In this document: positions 18,112-25,860 of the stretch, piece by piece
Numbering within the stretch: the first letter of the stretch is position 1
Layout: each line of letters starts with the position of its first letter
The notes under the pieces: model-generated
What the model was told of the DNA's origin: nothing
Databases searched by the model: none
What the model saw: the letters and a program-made list of their open reading frames with translations, nothing else
Made by a program: the position numbers and the translations under genes
Assembly: GCF_007827365.1 (NCBI RefSeq)
Contig: NZ_VISI01000002.1
Location: 1,121,001 to 1,185,000 of the forward strand
Reading direction: 5' to 3'
DNA: 64,000 nt
Source: Olleya sp. Hel_I_94
GTDB taxonomy: Bacteria > Bacteroidota > Bacteroidia > Flavobacteriales > Flavobacteriaceae

Positions 18112-18456
18112 ATGAAGATAGAAAACACAAAAGCACAAATGCGCAAAGGTGTTCTGGAATACTGCATCTTGTCAGTCTTGAAGGACGAAGATGCATACGT
18201 TGCCGAAATATTAGAAACACTTAAAGACGCTAAATTATTAGTTGTTGAAGGCACAATATACCCTTTACTAACACGACTTAAAAATGCTGGATTACTTAAC
18301 TATCGTTGGGAAGAATCCACCTCTGGACCACCACGTAAGTATTACGGATTGACAGAAACAGGTCATCTTTTTTTAAAAGAATTAACCACGACTTGGAACG
18401 AATTACAAAATGCAGTAAATATAGTAACATCAATTAAATCAACTAAAAATGAATAA
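18112..18456 (+). CDS. PadR-family transcriptional regulator
   Basis: A 114-residue winged-helix repressor. The PadR fold is clear: MRKGVLEYCILSVLKDE (helix 1), YVAEILETLK, VEGTIYPLLTRLKNAGLL (recognition helix and wing) and GPPRKYYGLTETG. Its gene overlaps the PspC gene by 8 bp, the standard pairing in Bacteroidota, where the regulator controls its own envelope-stress operon. The ATG at 18112 is the only one in frame; a nearby ATG at 18091 leads to a stop within seven codons. Confidence 0.92.
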   Translation: MKIENTKAQMRKGVLEYCILSVLKDEDAYVAEILETLKDAKLLVVEGTIYPLLTRLKNAGLLNYRWEESTSGPPRKYYGLTETGHLFLKELTTTWNELQNAVNIVTSIKSTKNE

Positions 18457-20299
18457 GACAGTCAATATAAATTTAGCAGGTATATTTTTTCATATCGATG
18501 AAGATGCATACTTAAAACTGCAGCGTTATCTTGAGGCTATAAAACGTTCATTTACAGACTCTCAAGGTCGTTCTGAAATTATCGCTGATATAGAAATTAG
18601 AATTGCAGAGTTATTTTCTGAACGCATGAAAACAGACCGACAAGTTATTGGTAATAAAGAAGTTGAGGATGTTATTACCATCATGGGACAACCAGAAGAT
18701 TATTTGGTAGATGACGAAATATTTGAGGACGAACCTACTCCAAAAAGTCATGCTTCATCAAGATCTAAAAACAGTAATGCTAAAAAACTATTTAGAGATA
18801 CCGAAAACAGCTATGTTGGTGGTGTCTGTTCTGGATTAGCACACTACTTTAATATTGATGTTATTTGGGTAAGATTAGTTTGGATACTTTTAGTATTTGG
18901 AGCTGGTACTGGTATTTTCTTGTACATATTATTATGGATTTTTATTCCAGAAGCAACCACGACTGCTGATAAATTAAACATGACTGGAGAGGAAGTCACT
19001 ATTTCTAATATCGAAAAAAAAATTAAAGACGGATTTGACAGCGTATCAGAGAATGTAAAAAATATAGATTTTCAAAAACATGCGGACAAGTTTAAAGAAG
19101 GGTTTGGACAGGCGTCAGACAACATATCAGATTCGGTAAAAAAGATAGATACAAATAAGATCAAATCTAGTAGTAAATCCTTTTTTGGAGGTTTAGGAAA
19201 CGTTATTTCATCTTTATTTAAAATATTTTCTAAATTTATTGGTATTGCACTTGTAGTATCATGCGTTGCTGGTATCATAGCTTTAGCAATTGGTTTAATA
19301 TTTGGGACCTTTTTTAATGCCGATTTTGGCTTTTTTACCACAGATTATGTTAGAACATTCAATGATGGTGATGGGCTTTTTTGGTTATTTCCAGTCTTAA
19401 TATTTATAGTATCTGTTATCCCAATTATTTTCTTTATTTACTTAGGCTTAAAAATATTAGTAAACAACCTAAAACCAATGGGTAGTGTTGCTAAATATAG
19501 TTTAATTGGATTATGGATTATGGCAATAATTGGCTTAGCCATTATTGGTAGAAGACAAGGCTTAAGCTATAAAGAAAAAGCTGCAGACATTAAAACAGAA
19601 CAATTAGCAAACATTAAAACTAATGATACTTTAGTGATTAGCATGAACTATAACGACACCTTTGCTGAACGTTTTAGACGTGATTATGGATTACAACGTG
19701 CTGACGACGATAACGGAAACGAGGTTGTGTTTTCTCAAGGGATCAGACTAATTGTTAAGTCTACTAAAGATAGTGTTGCTAAACTTAGAGTGGATAAATC
19801 TGCTAGAGGAAGCAGCTACAGTAAAGCTAAAGACAGAGCAAAAAACATAAGCTATAATTACACTTTAAATAACAACAACTTAATATTAGACAACTACTTT
19901 ACGGTATCTAACAATGACATTTCAAGAGATCAAGAAGTAGAACTAACGATTTATCTACCAGAAGGAAGCGTATTATTTGCTGAAGAAAGCACTTATAATT
20001 ACCACAGAAACAACAGTCATTATTATAACGATATTTTAAATAACGGAATGGAAGAACACTTTTTACTAGTAAAACGTGCTAAATTAGAATGTTTGGATTG
20101 TGATGACGATAATGACATGGCTTCAGATAACGACAACACCTCAACCATTGTTGTAAATCAAGAAGGTATAGTGGCAAAAACAGACACTATGGATGTTATT
20201 ATTAACGACGAAGGTGCAAAAGCAAGTACAAAAAACGTAAAAGTCACTATTAATGAAGAAGACGGAATTAATATAACCAATAATAAAGATCAAAATTAA
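18449..20299 (+). CDS. PspC-domain membrane protein
   Basis: A 616-residue envelope protein. Residues 1-95 are a cytoplasmic helical region, followed by a PspC domain at about 108-172 (GGVCSGLAHYFNIDVIWVR) with one membrane hairpin. Further transmembrane segments lie near 250-285, 305-340 and 350-372, and the C-terminal 240 residues are an Asn/Asp-rich exported domain. The PspC region is known to sense membrane stress in proteobacteria; here the larger form typical of Bacteroidota is present. It is translationally coupled to padR. Confidence 0.88.
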   Translation: MNKTVNINLAGIFFHIDEDAYLKLQRYLEAIKRSFTDSQGRSEIIADIEIRIAELFSERMKTDRQVIGNKEVEDVITIMGQPEDYLVDDEIFEDEPTPKSHASSRSKNSNAKKLFRDTENSYVGGVCSGLAHYFNIDVIWVRLVWILLVFGAGTGIFLYILLWIFIPEATTTADKLNMTGEEVTISNIEKKIKDGFDSVSENVKNIDFQKHADKFKEGFGQASDNISDSVKKIDTNKIKSSSKSFFGGLGNVISSLFKIFSKFIGIALVVSCVAGIIALAIGLIFGTFFNADFGFFTTDYVRTFNDGDGLFWLFPVLIFIVSVIPIIFFIYLGLKILVNNLKPMGSVAKYSLIGLWIMAIIGLAIIGRRQGLSYKEKAADIKTEQLANIKTNDTLVISMNYNDTFAERFRRDYGLQRADDDNGNEVVFSQGIRLIVKSTKDSVAKLRVDKSARGSSYSKAKDRAKNISYNYTLNNNNLILDNYFTVSNNDISRDQEVELTIYLPEGSVLFAEESTYNYHRNNSHYYNDILNNGMEEHFLLVKRAKLECLDCDDDNDMASDNDNTSTIVVNQEGIVAKTDTMDVIINDEGAKASTKNVKVTINEEDGINITNNKDQN

Positions 20300-20334
20300 A
20301 CCATAATCATTAATCAAATCAAAAACTAACCATT

Positions 20335-20388
20335 ATGATCACATTAATCGAGTATCTAGTAACCTCCATCGTGTCTATTTTATTTTAA
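20335..20388 (+). CDS. Possible 17-residue hydrophobic peptide
   Basis: The short frame MITLIEYLVTSIVSILF would encode a membrane-spanning peptide. It lies 35 bp after the PspC gene and before a terminator. Coding is not proven; conservation in relatives would decide. Confidence 0.3.
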   Translation: MITLIEYLVTSIVSILF

Positions 20389-20426
20389 ACAGGACGGATA
20401 ATTTTATCAAAAATCAATCAAAAAAA

Positions 20427-20467
20427 CCAGCCATCTCAAGCTTTAATCAAGTTTGGGATGGTTTTTG
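20427..20467 (+). terminator. Terminator after the PadR-PspC operon
   Basis: A 13-bp stem (CCATCTCAAGCTT with AAGTTTGGGATGG, two wobble pairs) with a five-base loop and five T residues. It lies between the PspC region and the DUF2807 promoter. Confidence 0.75.
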
Positions 20468-20469
20468 CT

Positions 20470-20477
20470 TATATTTG
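20470..20477 (+). promoter_or_regulatory. Putative promoter of the DUF2807 gene
   Basis: TATATTTG is a perfect TAnnTTTG box, 24 bp before the start codon at 20501. It sits immediately after the preceding terminator. Confidence 0.55.
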
Positions 20478-20500
20478 TACTAACAAATCAAAATACATAA

Positions 20501-21325
20501 ATGTCAAAACAATTACTTACAATATTATTACTTCTTGCAACTACATTTACGTTTGCACAAAAAAAAGAAAAGGTTAAAGGTAGTCGTGTCCTTACCAAAG
20601 TATCCACTCCTGTCAATGCTTTTCAGCGTTTAGTTTTAACAGAAGACTTTGAAGTTAATTTAGTACAAGCAGATTCTACTAGAATTGAAATTACTACAGA
20701 CGAAAACTTACATAATTACATTAAAATAATATCTCAGGATAACACCTTAAGTTTAAAAACAACTGCAAGATTGCAAGAAAAAAAACTTGAAATAACCATA
20801 TTTTATAATTCGCTTTTAAATACTATCGAGCTTAAGGAGGATGCAGAAATCAGCTCTAAATCTAGCTTAAAATTTGATGACCTAACATTAACAACCTCTA
20901 GTAGTACAGAAGCTTACTTAACAATAGACAGTAATTTATTTAAATTAATAAATAATGATAAAGCTAAAGCTGAATTAAATATTACTGCAAAAGCTGCTAC
21001 TTTAGAGCTAAACGGAAGCAGTAAGGTTGAAGCATTAATTAACGCGTCTAAAATAGTCGTTGATATGTTAGAGAGTGCGGATGCAAAAATTGAAGGTGAT
21101 ACAGCTAATTTAATATTAAATGCTGATAACTCGACGGATTTTAATGGCCAAAATTTAACATCAAAAAACGCAACTGTAACTACAGAAAATAGAGCTGAAG
21201 CTTACGTAGATGTTAGTGGAGAATTAGTGGTAAAAGCCTCAGGATCTTCAATAATAGAAATCTTTGGAAGCTCTAAAATCACAATTGAAACCTTTGAGGA
21301 TAATGCTATTTTAAAGAAAAAATAA
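20501..21325 (+). CDS. DUF2807 (GIN domain) secreted protein
   Basis: A 274-residue exported protein with a signal peptide (LLTILLLLATTFTFAQ). The remainder is a right-handed beta-helix-like GIN/DUF2807 domain with short repeated strands such as ASKIVVDMLESADAKIEG and GSSIIEIFGSSKITI. The family is very common in Bacteroidota and its function is unknown; a surface or periplasmic role is likely. It follows the PspC operon, as in many relatives, but has its own promoter box. Confidence 0.88.
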   Translation: MSKQLLTILLLLATTFTFAQKKEKVKGSRVLTKVSTPVNAFQRLVLTEDFEVNLVQADSTRIEITTDENLHNYIKIISQDNTLSLKTTARLQEKKLEITIFYNSLLNTIELKEDAEISSKSSLKFDDLTLTTSSSTEAYLTIDSNLFKLINNDKAKAELNITAKAATLELNGSSKVEALINASKIVVDMLESADAKIEGDTANLILNADNSTDFNGQNLTSKNATVTTENRAEAYVDVSGELVVKASGSSIIEIFGSSKITIETFEDNAILKKK

Positions 21326-21352
21326 GACTATTGTATTCCGAAAATATATGAA

Positions 21353-21389
21353 TAAAAAAAACCGAAGCAATTGCTTCGGTTTTTTTTTA
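21353..21389. terminator. Bidirectional terminator between DUF2807 and trxB
   Basis: The stem AAACCGAAGCA / TTGCTTCGGTTT carries a long A tract upstream and a long T tract downstream. It serves both convergent genes. Confidence 0.85.
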
Positions 21390-21405
21390 TTTTAAAATTT
21401 AAATA

Positions 21406-22389
21406 CTAGTTATAAGTAGAAGTGCTAACCTCAAAAGAAGAATCTTTAGCTGCTAAATAACGTTCTGCATCTAAAGCTGCCATACATCCTGTACCTGCTG
21501 CTGTAATAGCTTGTCTGTACACATGGTCTGCAGCATCTCCACTAACAAAAACACCGTCTATATTTGTCTTAGATGTTCCTGGTTTAGCATTAATAATGTA
21601 ACCTGTTTCATCTAAATCTAAAAAGCCTTTAAAAATATCTGTATTAGGTTTGTGTCCAATTGCCACAAAAAATCCAGTTGCTGGAATTAAGTGTGATTGC
21701 TTTGTTTGATTATTTAAAACTTTAACACCTGTTACAACCTGACCGTCACCAATAACTTCTTCCGTTTCGGTATTATAAAGGATTTCTATGTTTTTAGTAT
21801 TTTTAACACGTTCAGCCATAATTTTAGACGCTCTAAACTCATCACGTCTAACTAACATGGTTACCTTAGTACATAATTTTGATAAGTAATGAGCTTCTTC
21901 ACAAGCACTATCTCCTGCTCCCACAATTACCACTTCTTGATTTCTGTAGAAAAAACCATCACATACAGCACAAGCAGAAACTCCACCTCCTAGTTTTAAA
22001 TATTTTTGTTCAGACTCTAAACCTAAATATTTAGCACTTGCTCCAGTTGATATAATTACGGTATCACAGTGGATTTCTTTTTCACCATTAACCCATACTT
22101 TATGTACATCTCCAGAAAAATCTACCTTAGTAATCCAACCATCTCTAACATCTGTTTCAAAACGTTCAGCTTGCTTTTGCAGCTCCATCATCATTGCTGG
22201 ACCAGTAATACCATCTGGATAACCAGGAAAATTCTCAACTTCGTTTGTAGTTGTTAATTGTCCACCAGGCTGTGTTCCTTGGTATAAAACAGGTTTCATA
22301 TTAGCTCTTGCTGCATATATTGCTGCTGTATATCCTGCAGGTCCAGAACCTATTATCAAACATTTTACTTTTTCTATATTCTCTGACAT
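21406..22389 (-). CDS. trxB: Thioredoxin-disulfide reductase
   Basis: A 327-residue flavoprotein that reduces thioredoxin with NADPH. The FAD-binding motif is IIGSGPAGYTAAIYAARA (residues 12-29), the redox centre is C140-A-V-C143-D, and the NADPH motif is VGAGDSACEEA. The C-terminal FAD contact is VFVSGDAADHVYRQAITAAG. Length is standard. It has a TAnnTTTG box 24 bp upstream on the minus strand. Confidence 0.95.
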   Translation of the reverse strand: MSENIEKVKCLIIGSGPAGYTAAIYAARANMKPVLYQGTQPGGQLTTTNEVENFPGYPDGITGPAMMMELQKQAERFETDVRDGWITKVDFSGDVHKVWVNGEKEIHCDTVIISTGASAKYLGLESEQKYLKLGGGVSACAVCDGFFYRNQEVVIVGAGDSACEEAHYLSKLCTKVTMLVRRDEFRASKIMAERVKNTKNIEILYNTETEEVIGDGQVVTGVKVLNNQTKQSHLIPATGFFVAIGHKPNTDIFKGFLDLDETGYIINAKPGTSKTNIDGVFVSGDAADHVYRQAITAAGTGCMAALDAERYLAAKDSSFEVSTSTYN

Positions 22390-22412
22390 ATTATATTCAT
22401 TTTTATCTTCTA

Positions 22413-22420
22413 CAAAAGTA
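22413..22420 (-). promoter_or_regulatory. Putative trxB promoter
   Basis: TACTTTTG on the minus strand fits TAnnTTTG. It lies 24 bp upstream of the trxB start codon. Confidence 0.5.
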
Positions 22421-22567
22421 GAATTTTTATAAGAAAACTTACACTAGACTTATTAAAAGTTATTATTAAAGAATAAAGAGTTCTTATAGTCTATTTTTTT
22501 TCTTTTTTTTAAGAAAACTTTATTTGAAATATTCTAACTTGAAACTCTAATTTAATTTTAAAAACCA

Positions 22568-22951
22568 ATGGGTGTGATAGCGACCAACACTAATAAAAAT
22601 ACATTTTACTATAATTCTAACTCTAATGTAGATAAACAAACATTAACGTACATTCAAGATAGTGTAAAAAAAACGTTAACAATTGATATTTCAAAAACTA
22701 AAGTTTCTGACACTCAATGGATAGAAATTGCTGCTAAATTAAATATAGCTGTAGCTGAATTAATAAATAAGGAGCATCCAGATTTTACTAAAAATTATGA
22801 TAATAAAGCGGTATTAACGGATGAGGATTGGATTAAAGTAATACAAAATAATCCAGAAGTACTTGCTAATTCTATATTAGTAATTGAAGATAAATTTTAT
22901 AAAATTGAAACACCATCTCAAGTAAGACAGCTTTTAGGTACTAATAGTTAA
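22568..22951 (+). CDS. ArsC/Spx-like thioredoxin-fold protein without catalytic Cys
   Basis: A 127-residue protein that resembles ArsC/Spx-family proteins of Flavobacteriia. The start (GVIATNTNKNTFYYNSNSNV) aligns with their first strand, and the end (DWIKVIQNNPEVLANSILVI) resembles the helix and cis-Pro strand of arsenate reductases. No cysteine is present anywhere, so arsenate reductase activity is unlikely. The role is unknown and may be regulatory. It is divergent from trxB. Confidence 0.65.
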   Translation: MGVIATNTNKNTFYYNSNSNVDKQTLTYIQDSVKKTLTIDISKTKVSDTQWIEIAAKLNIAVAELINKEHPDFTKNYDNKAVLTDEDWIKVIQNNPEVLANSILVIEDKFYKIETPSQVRQLLGTNS

Positions 22952-22962
22952 TTTATAAGTTT

Positions 22963-23121
22963 TTAATGTTCTGATATAAACTTGTAAACTGTACCAATAA
23001 ATAAAGCTACAAATACAAAAAAACACAGCTTAGCCAAAAATGCTAAGTTTCCTGCTAGATCACCAAAACCAAAAATAGCTGATATAAATGCAAGAATTAT
23101 AAAAAAAATAGTCCAGCGCAT
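22963..23121 (-). CDS. DUF1328 family small membrane protein
   Basis: A 52-residue protein starting MRWTIFFIILAFISAIFGFG, the DUF1328 (YtjA) pattern, with a second hydrophobic helix (CFFVFVALFIGTVYKF). The family consists of two-helix membrane peptides, often general-stress induced; function is unknown. I found it by reading the minus strand of the gap. A TAnnTTTG box lies 24 bp upstream, so it seems to be transcribed separately from the topoisomerase gene. Confidence 0.85.
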   Translation of the reverse strand: MRWTIFFIILAFISAIFGFGDLAGNLAFLAKLCFFVFVALFIGTVYKFISEH

Positions 23122-23144
23122 AATTAATTGTTTTAAATATTATT

Positions 23145-23152
23145 CAAATTTA
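23145..23152 (-). promoter_or_regulatory. Putative promoter of the DUF1328 gene
   Basis: TAAATTTG on the minus strand matches TAnnTTTG, 24 bp upstream of the start codon at 23121. Confidence 0.5.
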
Positions 23153-23258
23153 CAATTTATGCAACCTTATATAATACTGTTTAACACTCATTTACAAAGA
23201 CTTTAACTGCACTTAACATAAGCACACTGCTATTTAAGACGTTATTAAGAAATCCCAA

Positions 23259-24335
23259 TTAAAATTCTGGCTGATATGATTTTAAAAGTCGCATTAAAGC
23301 GCTTTCCATGGGTGTGAAGTGACTTAAAATTTGTTTCTTTTTTTTAGGAGATTCAAAATAGTTCACAATGGTACCTTCTTCGTAGTTTTTAATAATTGCA
23401 GGATGTATATAATATTTACGACAGACATTTCTTGTATTTCCTAATTGACTAGAGGTAACATCCATGGCGTGTAAAATATGTTCCTTATTTAATTTTGGAT
23501 CTTCTGTGTATCCTAATTCCTTCAAGGTTTCAAAACAAATTATACTTGCAGCCCATGTCCTAAAATCTTTTGCAGTAAAAAGCGTCCCACTTAAATCCTG
23601 TAAATACTTATTTAACATAGCACTATCAACCTTTTGTTTTTCCCCATTAGCATCGTAATATTGAAACAACTCCCAACCAGGAATTTCTTCACATTTATTA
23701 ACTAATTTTATTAGCTTTTTATTTCTAATAGAAACTTTGTGCGCTTTACCTTTTTTACCAACAAATTCAAACTGAATTTTATCCTTAAAAGTATTTACAT
23801 GTTTTGACCTTAATGTAGTAAGACCATAGGTTTCATTACGTTTAGCATATTGTGTGTTACCAATCCGTATATGTGTTTCTTCCATTAATCTTACAATCAA
23901 TGCTAATACTTTGGTTTGCGTCCATGTAGTTTGGTCCAAATCAACCTCTACTTGTGCTCTTATATTAGGTAACTGTTGCCCAAAAAGATACATTTTATAA
24001 AATTTGGTTTGATTTCTAATTTTATTCCATTTAGGATGGTACCTATATTGTTTTCTATTTTTAGCATCACGACCTACCACTTGTAGGTGACCGTTTTCTA
24101 ACTGAGAAATTTTTACATTATTCCACGCTGGAGGAATAACCAACTGTTTAAATCTGTTTATTTCATTTTCCTCCTTGATGACTCTATTTCTAAGTTTAAA
24201 AATAAAGTCATCATCTAAGCGTTCTCTAATTATCTTTAAATGAGAAGGATTGGTATAAACCAAATCAAATTCTTCTATAACCTGTTCTGGCTGTAAAAGA
24301 ATTTGATTGTAAATATCTGTATGTAAAGCTTTCAC
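23259..24335 (-). CDS. DNA topoisomerase IB, poxvirus/bacterial type
   Basis: A 358-residue type IB topoisomerase that relaxes supercoils through a 3'-phosphotyrosine. The N-terminal clamp contains IPPAWNNVKIS and GRDAKNRKQYRYHPKW. Catalytic residues are in RIGNTQYAKRNETYGLTTLR, KDFRTWAAS and the active-site Tyr near residue 309 (CRKYYIHP). Full length for the bacterial family. It is the last gene of a stress cassette that starts with YtxH at 25678 and begins 8 bp after the hemerythrin stop. Confidence 0.92.
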   Translation of the reverse strand: MKALHTDIYNQILLQPEQVIEEFDLVYTNPSHLKIIRERLDDDFIFKLRNRVIKEENEINRFKQLVIPPAWNNVKISQLENGHLQVVGRDAKNRKQYRYHPKWNKIRNQTKFYKMYLFGQQLPNIRAQVEVDLDQTTWTQTKVLALIVRLMEETHIRIGNTQYAKRNETYGLTTLRSKHVNTFKDKIQFEFVGKKGKAHKVSIRNKKLIKLVNKCEEIPGWELFQYYDANGEKQKVDSAMLNKYLQDLSGTLFTAKDFRTWAASIICFETLKELGYTEDPKLNKEHILHAMDVTSSQLGNTRNVCRKYYIHPAIIKNYEEGTIVNYFESPKKKKQILSHFTPMESALMRLLKSYQPEF

Positions 24336-24343
24336 TTATAAAT

Positions 24344-24778
24344 CTATAAATTAGTATCCATATACGATCTATAATCTTTGGCTAATGCTGTTTTTTGGGT
24401 GTCATTAAAAACTTTTCCTGCCAACTGAAAAAACTTATGTTCTTCATCTTCTAGATGATGCTCTACTTTTTCTTTAAGATCTTTAGCTATTTTAAGCCAA
24501 GCTGAAGAGCTATATTCCGTATCATCCAATTGCTCTAACAATTCGTCAATTTCGTGATGCTCGGCAATACCATGTCTAGCTTTTTCCTGCATCATGTCAT
24601 TACTTATAAGTGGTTTATAAAAATGACGTTCTTCCGCTTCTGCATGAATATTTAATTCATTTTTTAACTGCTTATATATTTTATCTCGTTGTTTACTATC
24701 TCCTGTAGTTTTTACTAACTGATCTAGTAATTCCCTTTGGGTATCATGGTCTTTTCTTATGGATTCAAATATGGTCAT
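24344..24778 (-). CDS. Hemerythrin-domain protein
   Basis: A 144-residue four-helix protein of the HHE/hemerythrin family, which binds a diiron centre and senses or buffers oxygen, NO or iron. Candidate ligands are His11 (RKDHDTQ), His in INIHAEAEERHFYKPL, His in EHHEID, and the C-terminal HHLEDEEHKFF. It is part of a co-directional stress operon. The N-terminus MTIFESIRKD resembles that of the holin-like gene product (MTVFESIQD), perhaps a shared translation-start environment. Confidence 0.85.
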   Translation of the reverse strand: MTIFESIRKDHDTQRELLDQLVKTTGDSKQRDKIYKQLKNELNIHAEAEERHFYKPLISNDMMQEKARHGIAEHHEIDELLEQLDDTEYSSSAWLKIAKDLKEKVEHHLEDEEHKFFQLAGKVFNDTQKTALAKDYRSYMDTNL

Positions 24779-24800
24779 TGGTTGATTTTTAATGGTTAGA

Positions 24801-25004
24801 TTATTTTATTATTTTTTTGAATAACATCATCATTCCAAATTTTGTAAACATTTTATAACCTGTTTGAAGCCAATTTGGAGGTTGCACAGCTTCTTTAAAG
24901 TCTCCTTTAATAGATTTTAATTCTTCCCACGCAATTTGCTTTTCAAGACTAAGTCTTTTTAGGTCATTCTCTAAATCGTGTTCTGTTTTATATTGTTTCA
25001 TCAT
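24801..25004 (-). CDS. Small protein of 67 residues in the stress cassette
   Basis: A 67-residue basic protein with a helical, charged first half (EHDLENDLKRLSLEKQIAWE) and a C-terminal amphipathic or membrane-associated tail (FTKFGMMMLFKKIIK). No family is recognised. Its start codon shares one base with the stop of the holin-like gene (TAATG), so it is co-translated. Similar small proteins accompany YtxH and holin-like genes in Flavobacteriia. Confidence 0.68.
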   Translation of the reverse strand: MMKQYKTEHDLENDLKRLSLEKQIAWEELKSIKGDFKEAVQPPNWLQTGYKMFTKFGMMMLFKKIIK

Positions 25005-25351
25005 TATTCAAAAAATGTTTTTGATAGTGATTGAATAACCTTACTATTTATCTGTTTTCTTATTAAATAAATAACTGCAGAAAATAAAATAAAAATAAGA
25101 CCGACAATTAAAAAGCCAAGTGAAAAACTATCTAACATGTTACCTATAGCAATTGCTCCAGCAACAGCTACAAAAACAAATCCTATAAGTATTAATCCAC
25201 CAATTAATAATGATTTTAAAACTAAACTAATTGACATTGTCAATTGCTGAAAAACCTTTAGCTTATAATACTCATGGGATTTTTTTAAATATTCTTCACC
25301 TTTATCAATCGCTTGATTAGAAGTATCTTGTATGGATTCAAAAACAGTCAT
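25004..25351 (-). CDS. Phage-holin-like superfamily membrane protein
   Basis: A 115-residue protein with two long hydrophobic helices (KSLLIGGLILIGFVFVAVAG and FSLGFLIVGLIFILFSAVIY) and charged ends. This is the pattern of the holin-like family often encoded next to YtxH stress genes; it is not evidence of a prophage. It begins directly after the YtxH stop and overlaps the following small gene by one base. Confidence 0.72.
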   Translation of the reverse strand: MTVFESIQDTSNQAIDKGEEYLKKSHEYYKLKVFQQLTMSISLVLKSLLIGGLILIGFVFVAVAGAIAIGNMLDSFSLGFLIVGLIFILFSAVIYLIRKQINSKVIQSLSKTFFE

Positions 25352-25678
25352 CTATTTTTGAAGTTTTTTATTCTTCGCTTTTAAATCTTTTAATTTACTT
25401 TCTAACGTAGTAATTACATCGTCTGCTTTATAACTAGCATCAGAAATTACAGTTTCTAACTGAGAATCTAAACTATGTTTTTGTGACGTTATAGTACTAG
25501 CTACTTGATCCTTTAAGTGTAAAGCACTATCTGCTAATTTATCTTTAGTAGCAATTGCGTCGTCCTTAAGTTTTTTTCTTGTATTGGCACCTTTATCTGG
25601 TGCAAATAATATTCCTAAAGTTGCTCCAATTGCTCCTCCTAATAATAGTCCTAACGCTGTATTTGTGTTCTTGCTCAT
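25352..25678 (-). CDS. YtxH-domain general stress protein
   Basis: A 108-residue protein with the YtxH N-terminus (LGLLLGGAIGATLGILFAPD, then KGANTRKKLKD): a glycine-rich membrane helix followed by a long helical coiled tail (residues 35-108). YtxH proteins are induced by general stress in many bacteria and have no known enzyme activity. It is first in the YtxH, holin-like, small protein, hemerythrin and topoisomerase cassette. A TAnnTTTG box lies 54 bp upstream. Confidence 0.87.
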   Translation of the reverse strand: MSKNTNTALGLLLGGAIGATLGILFAPDKGANTRKKLKDDAIATKDKLADSALHLKDQVASTITSQKHSLDSQLETVISDASYKADDVITTLESKLKDLKAKNKKLQK

Positions 25679-25731
25679 TTTATTTTTTTTTATGGTTAAT
25701 AATTATACTGATGGTTTGTATCAGCCTGAAA

Positions 25732-25739
25732 CAAAGATA
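25732..25739 (-). promoter_or_regulatory. Putative promoter of the YtxH stress operon
   Basis: TATCTTTG on the minus strand is a TAnnTTTG match, 54 bp upstream of the first gene's start codon. Confidence 0.5.
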
Positions 25740-25860
25740 AAATATAAGCGTTTAATTATTCTTAATAAAACTTTAAATAAATTGATAAATCTATGTTAAA
25801 ATAAGATTTAAATCATAAATTACTATGGATTATTTATAATTTTAACAAAAAATAAAACCA

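Noticed and set aside
25004..25351. A prophage holin
   Set aside because: The gene sits in a conserved YtxH/hemerythrin stress cassette and no phage genes are nearby.
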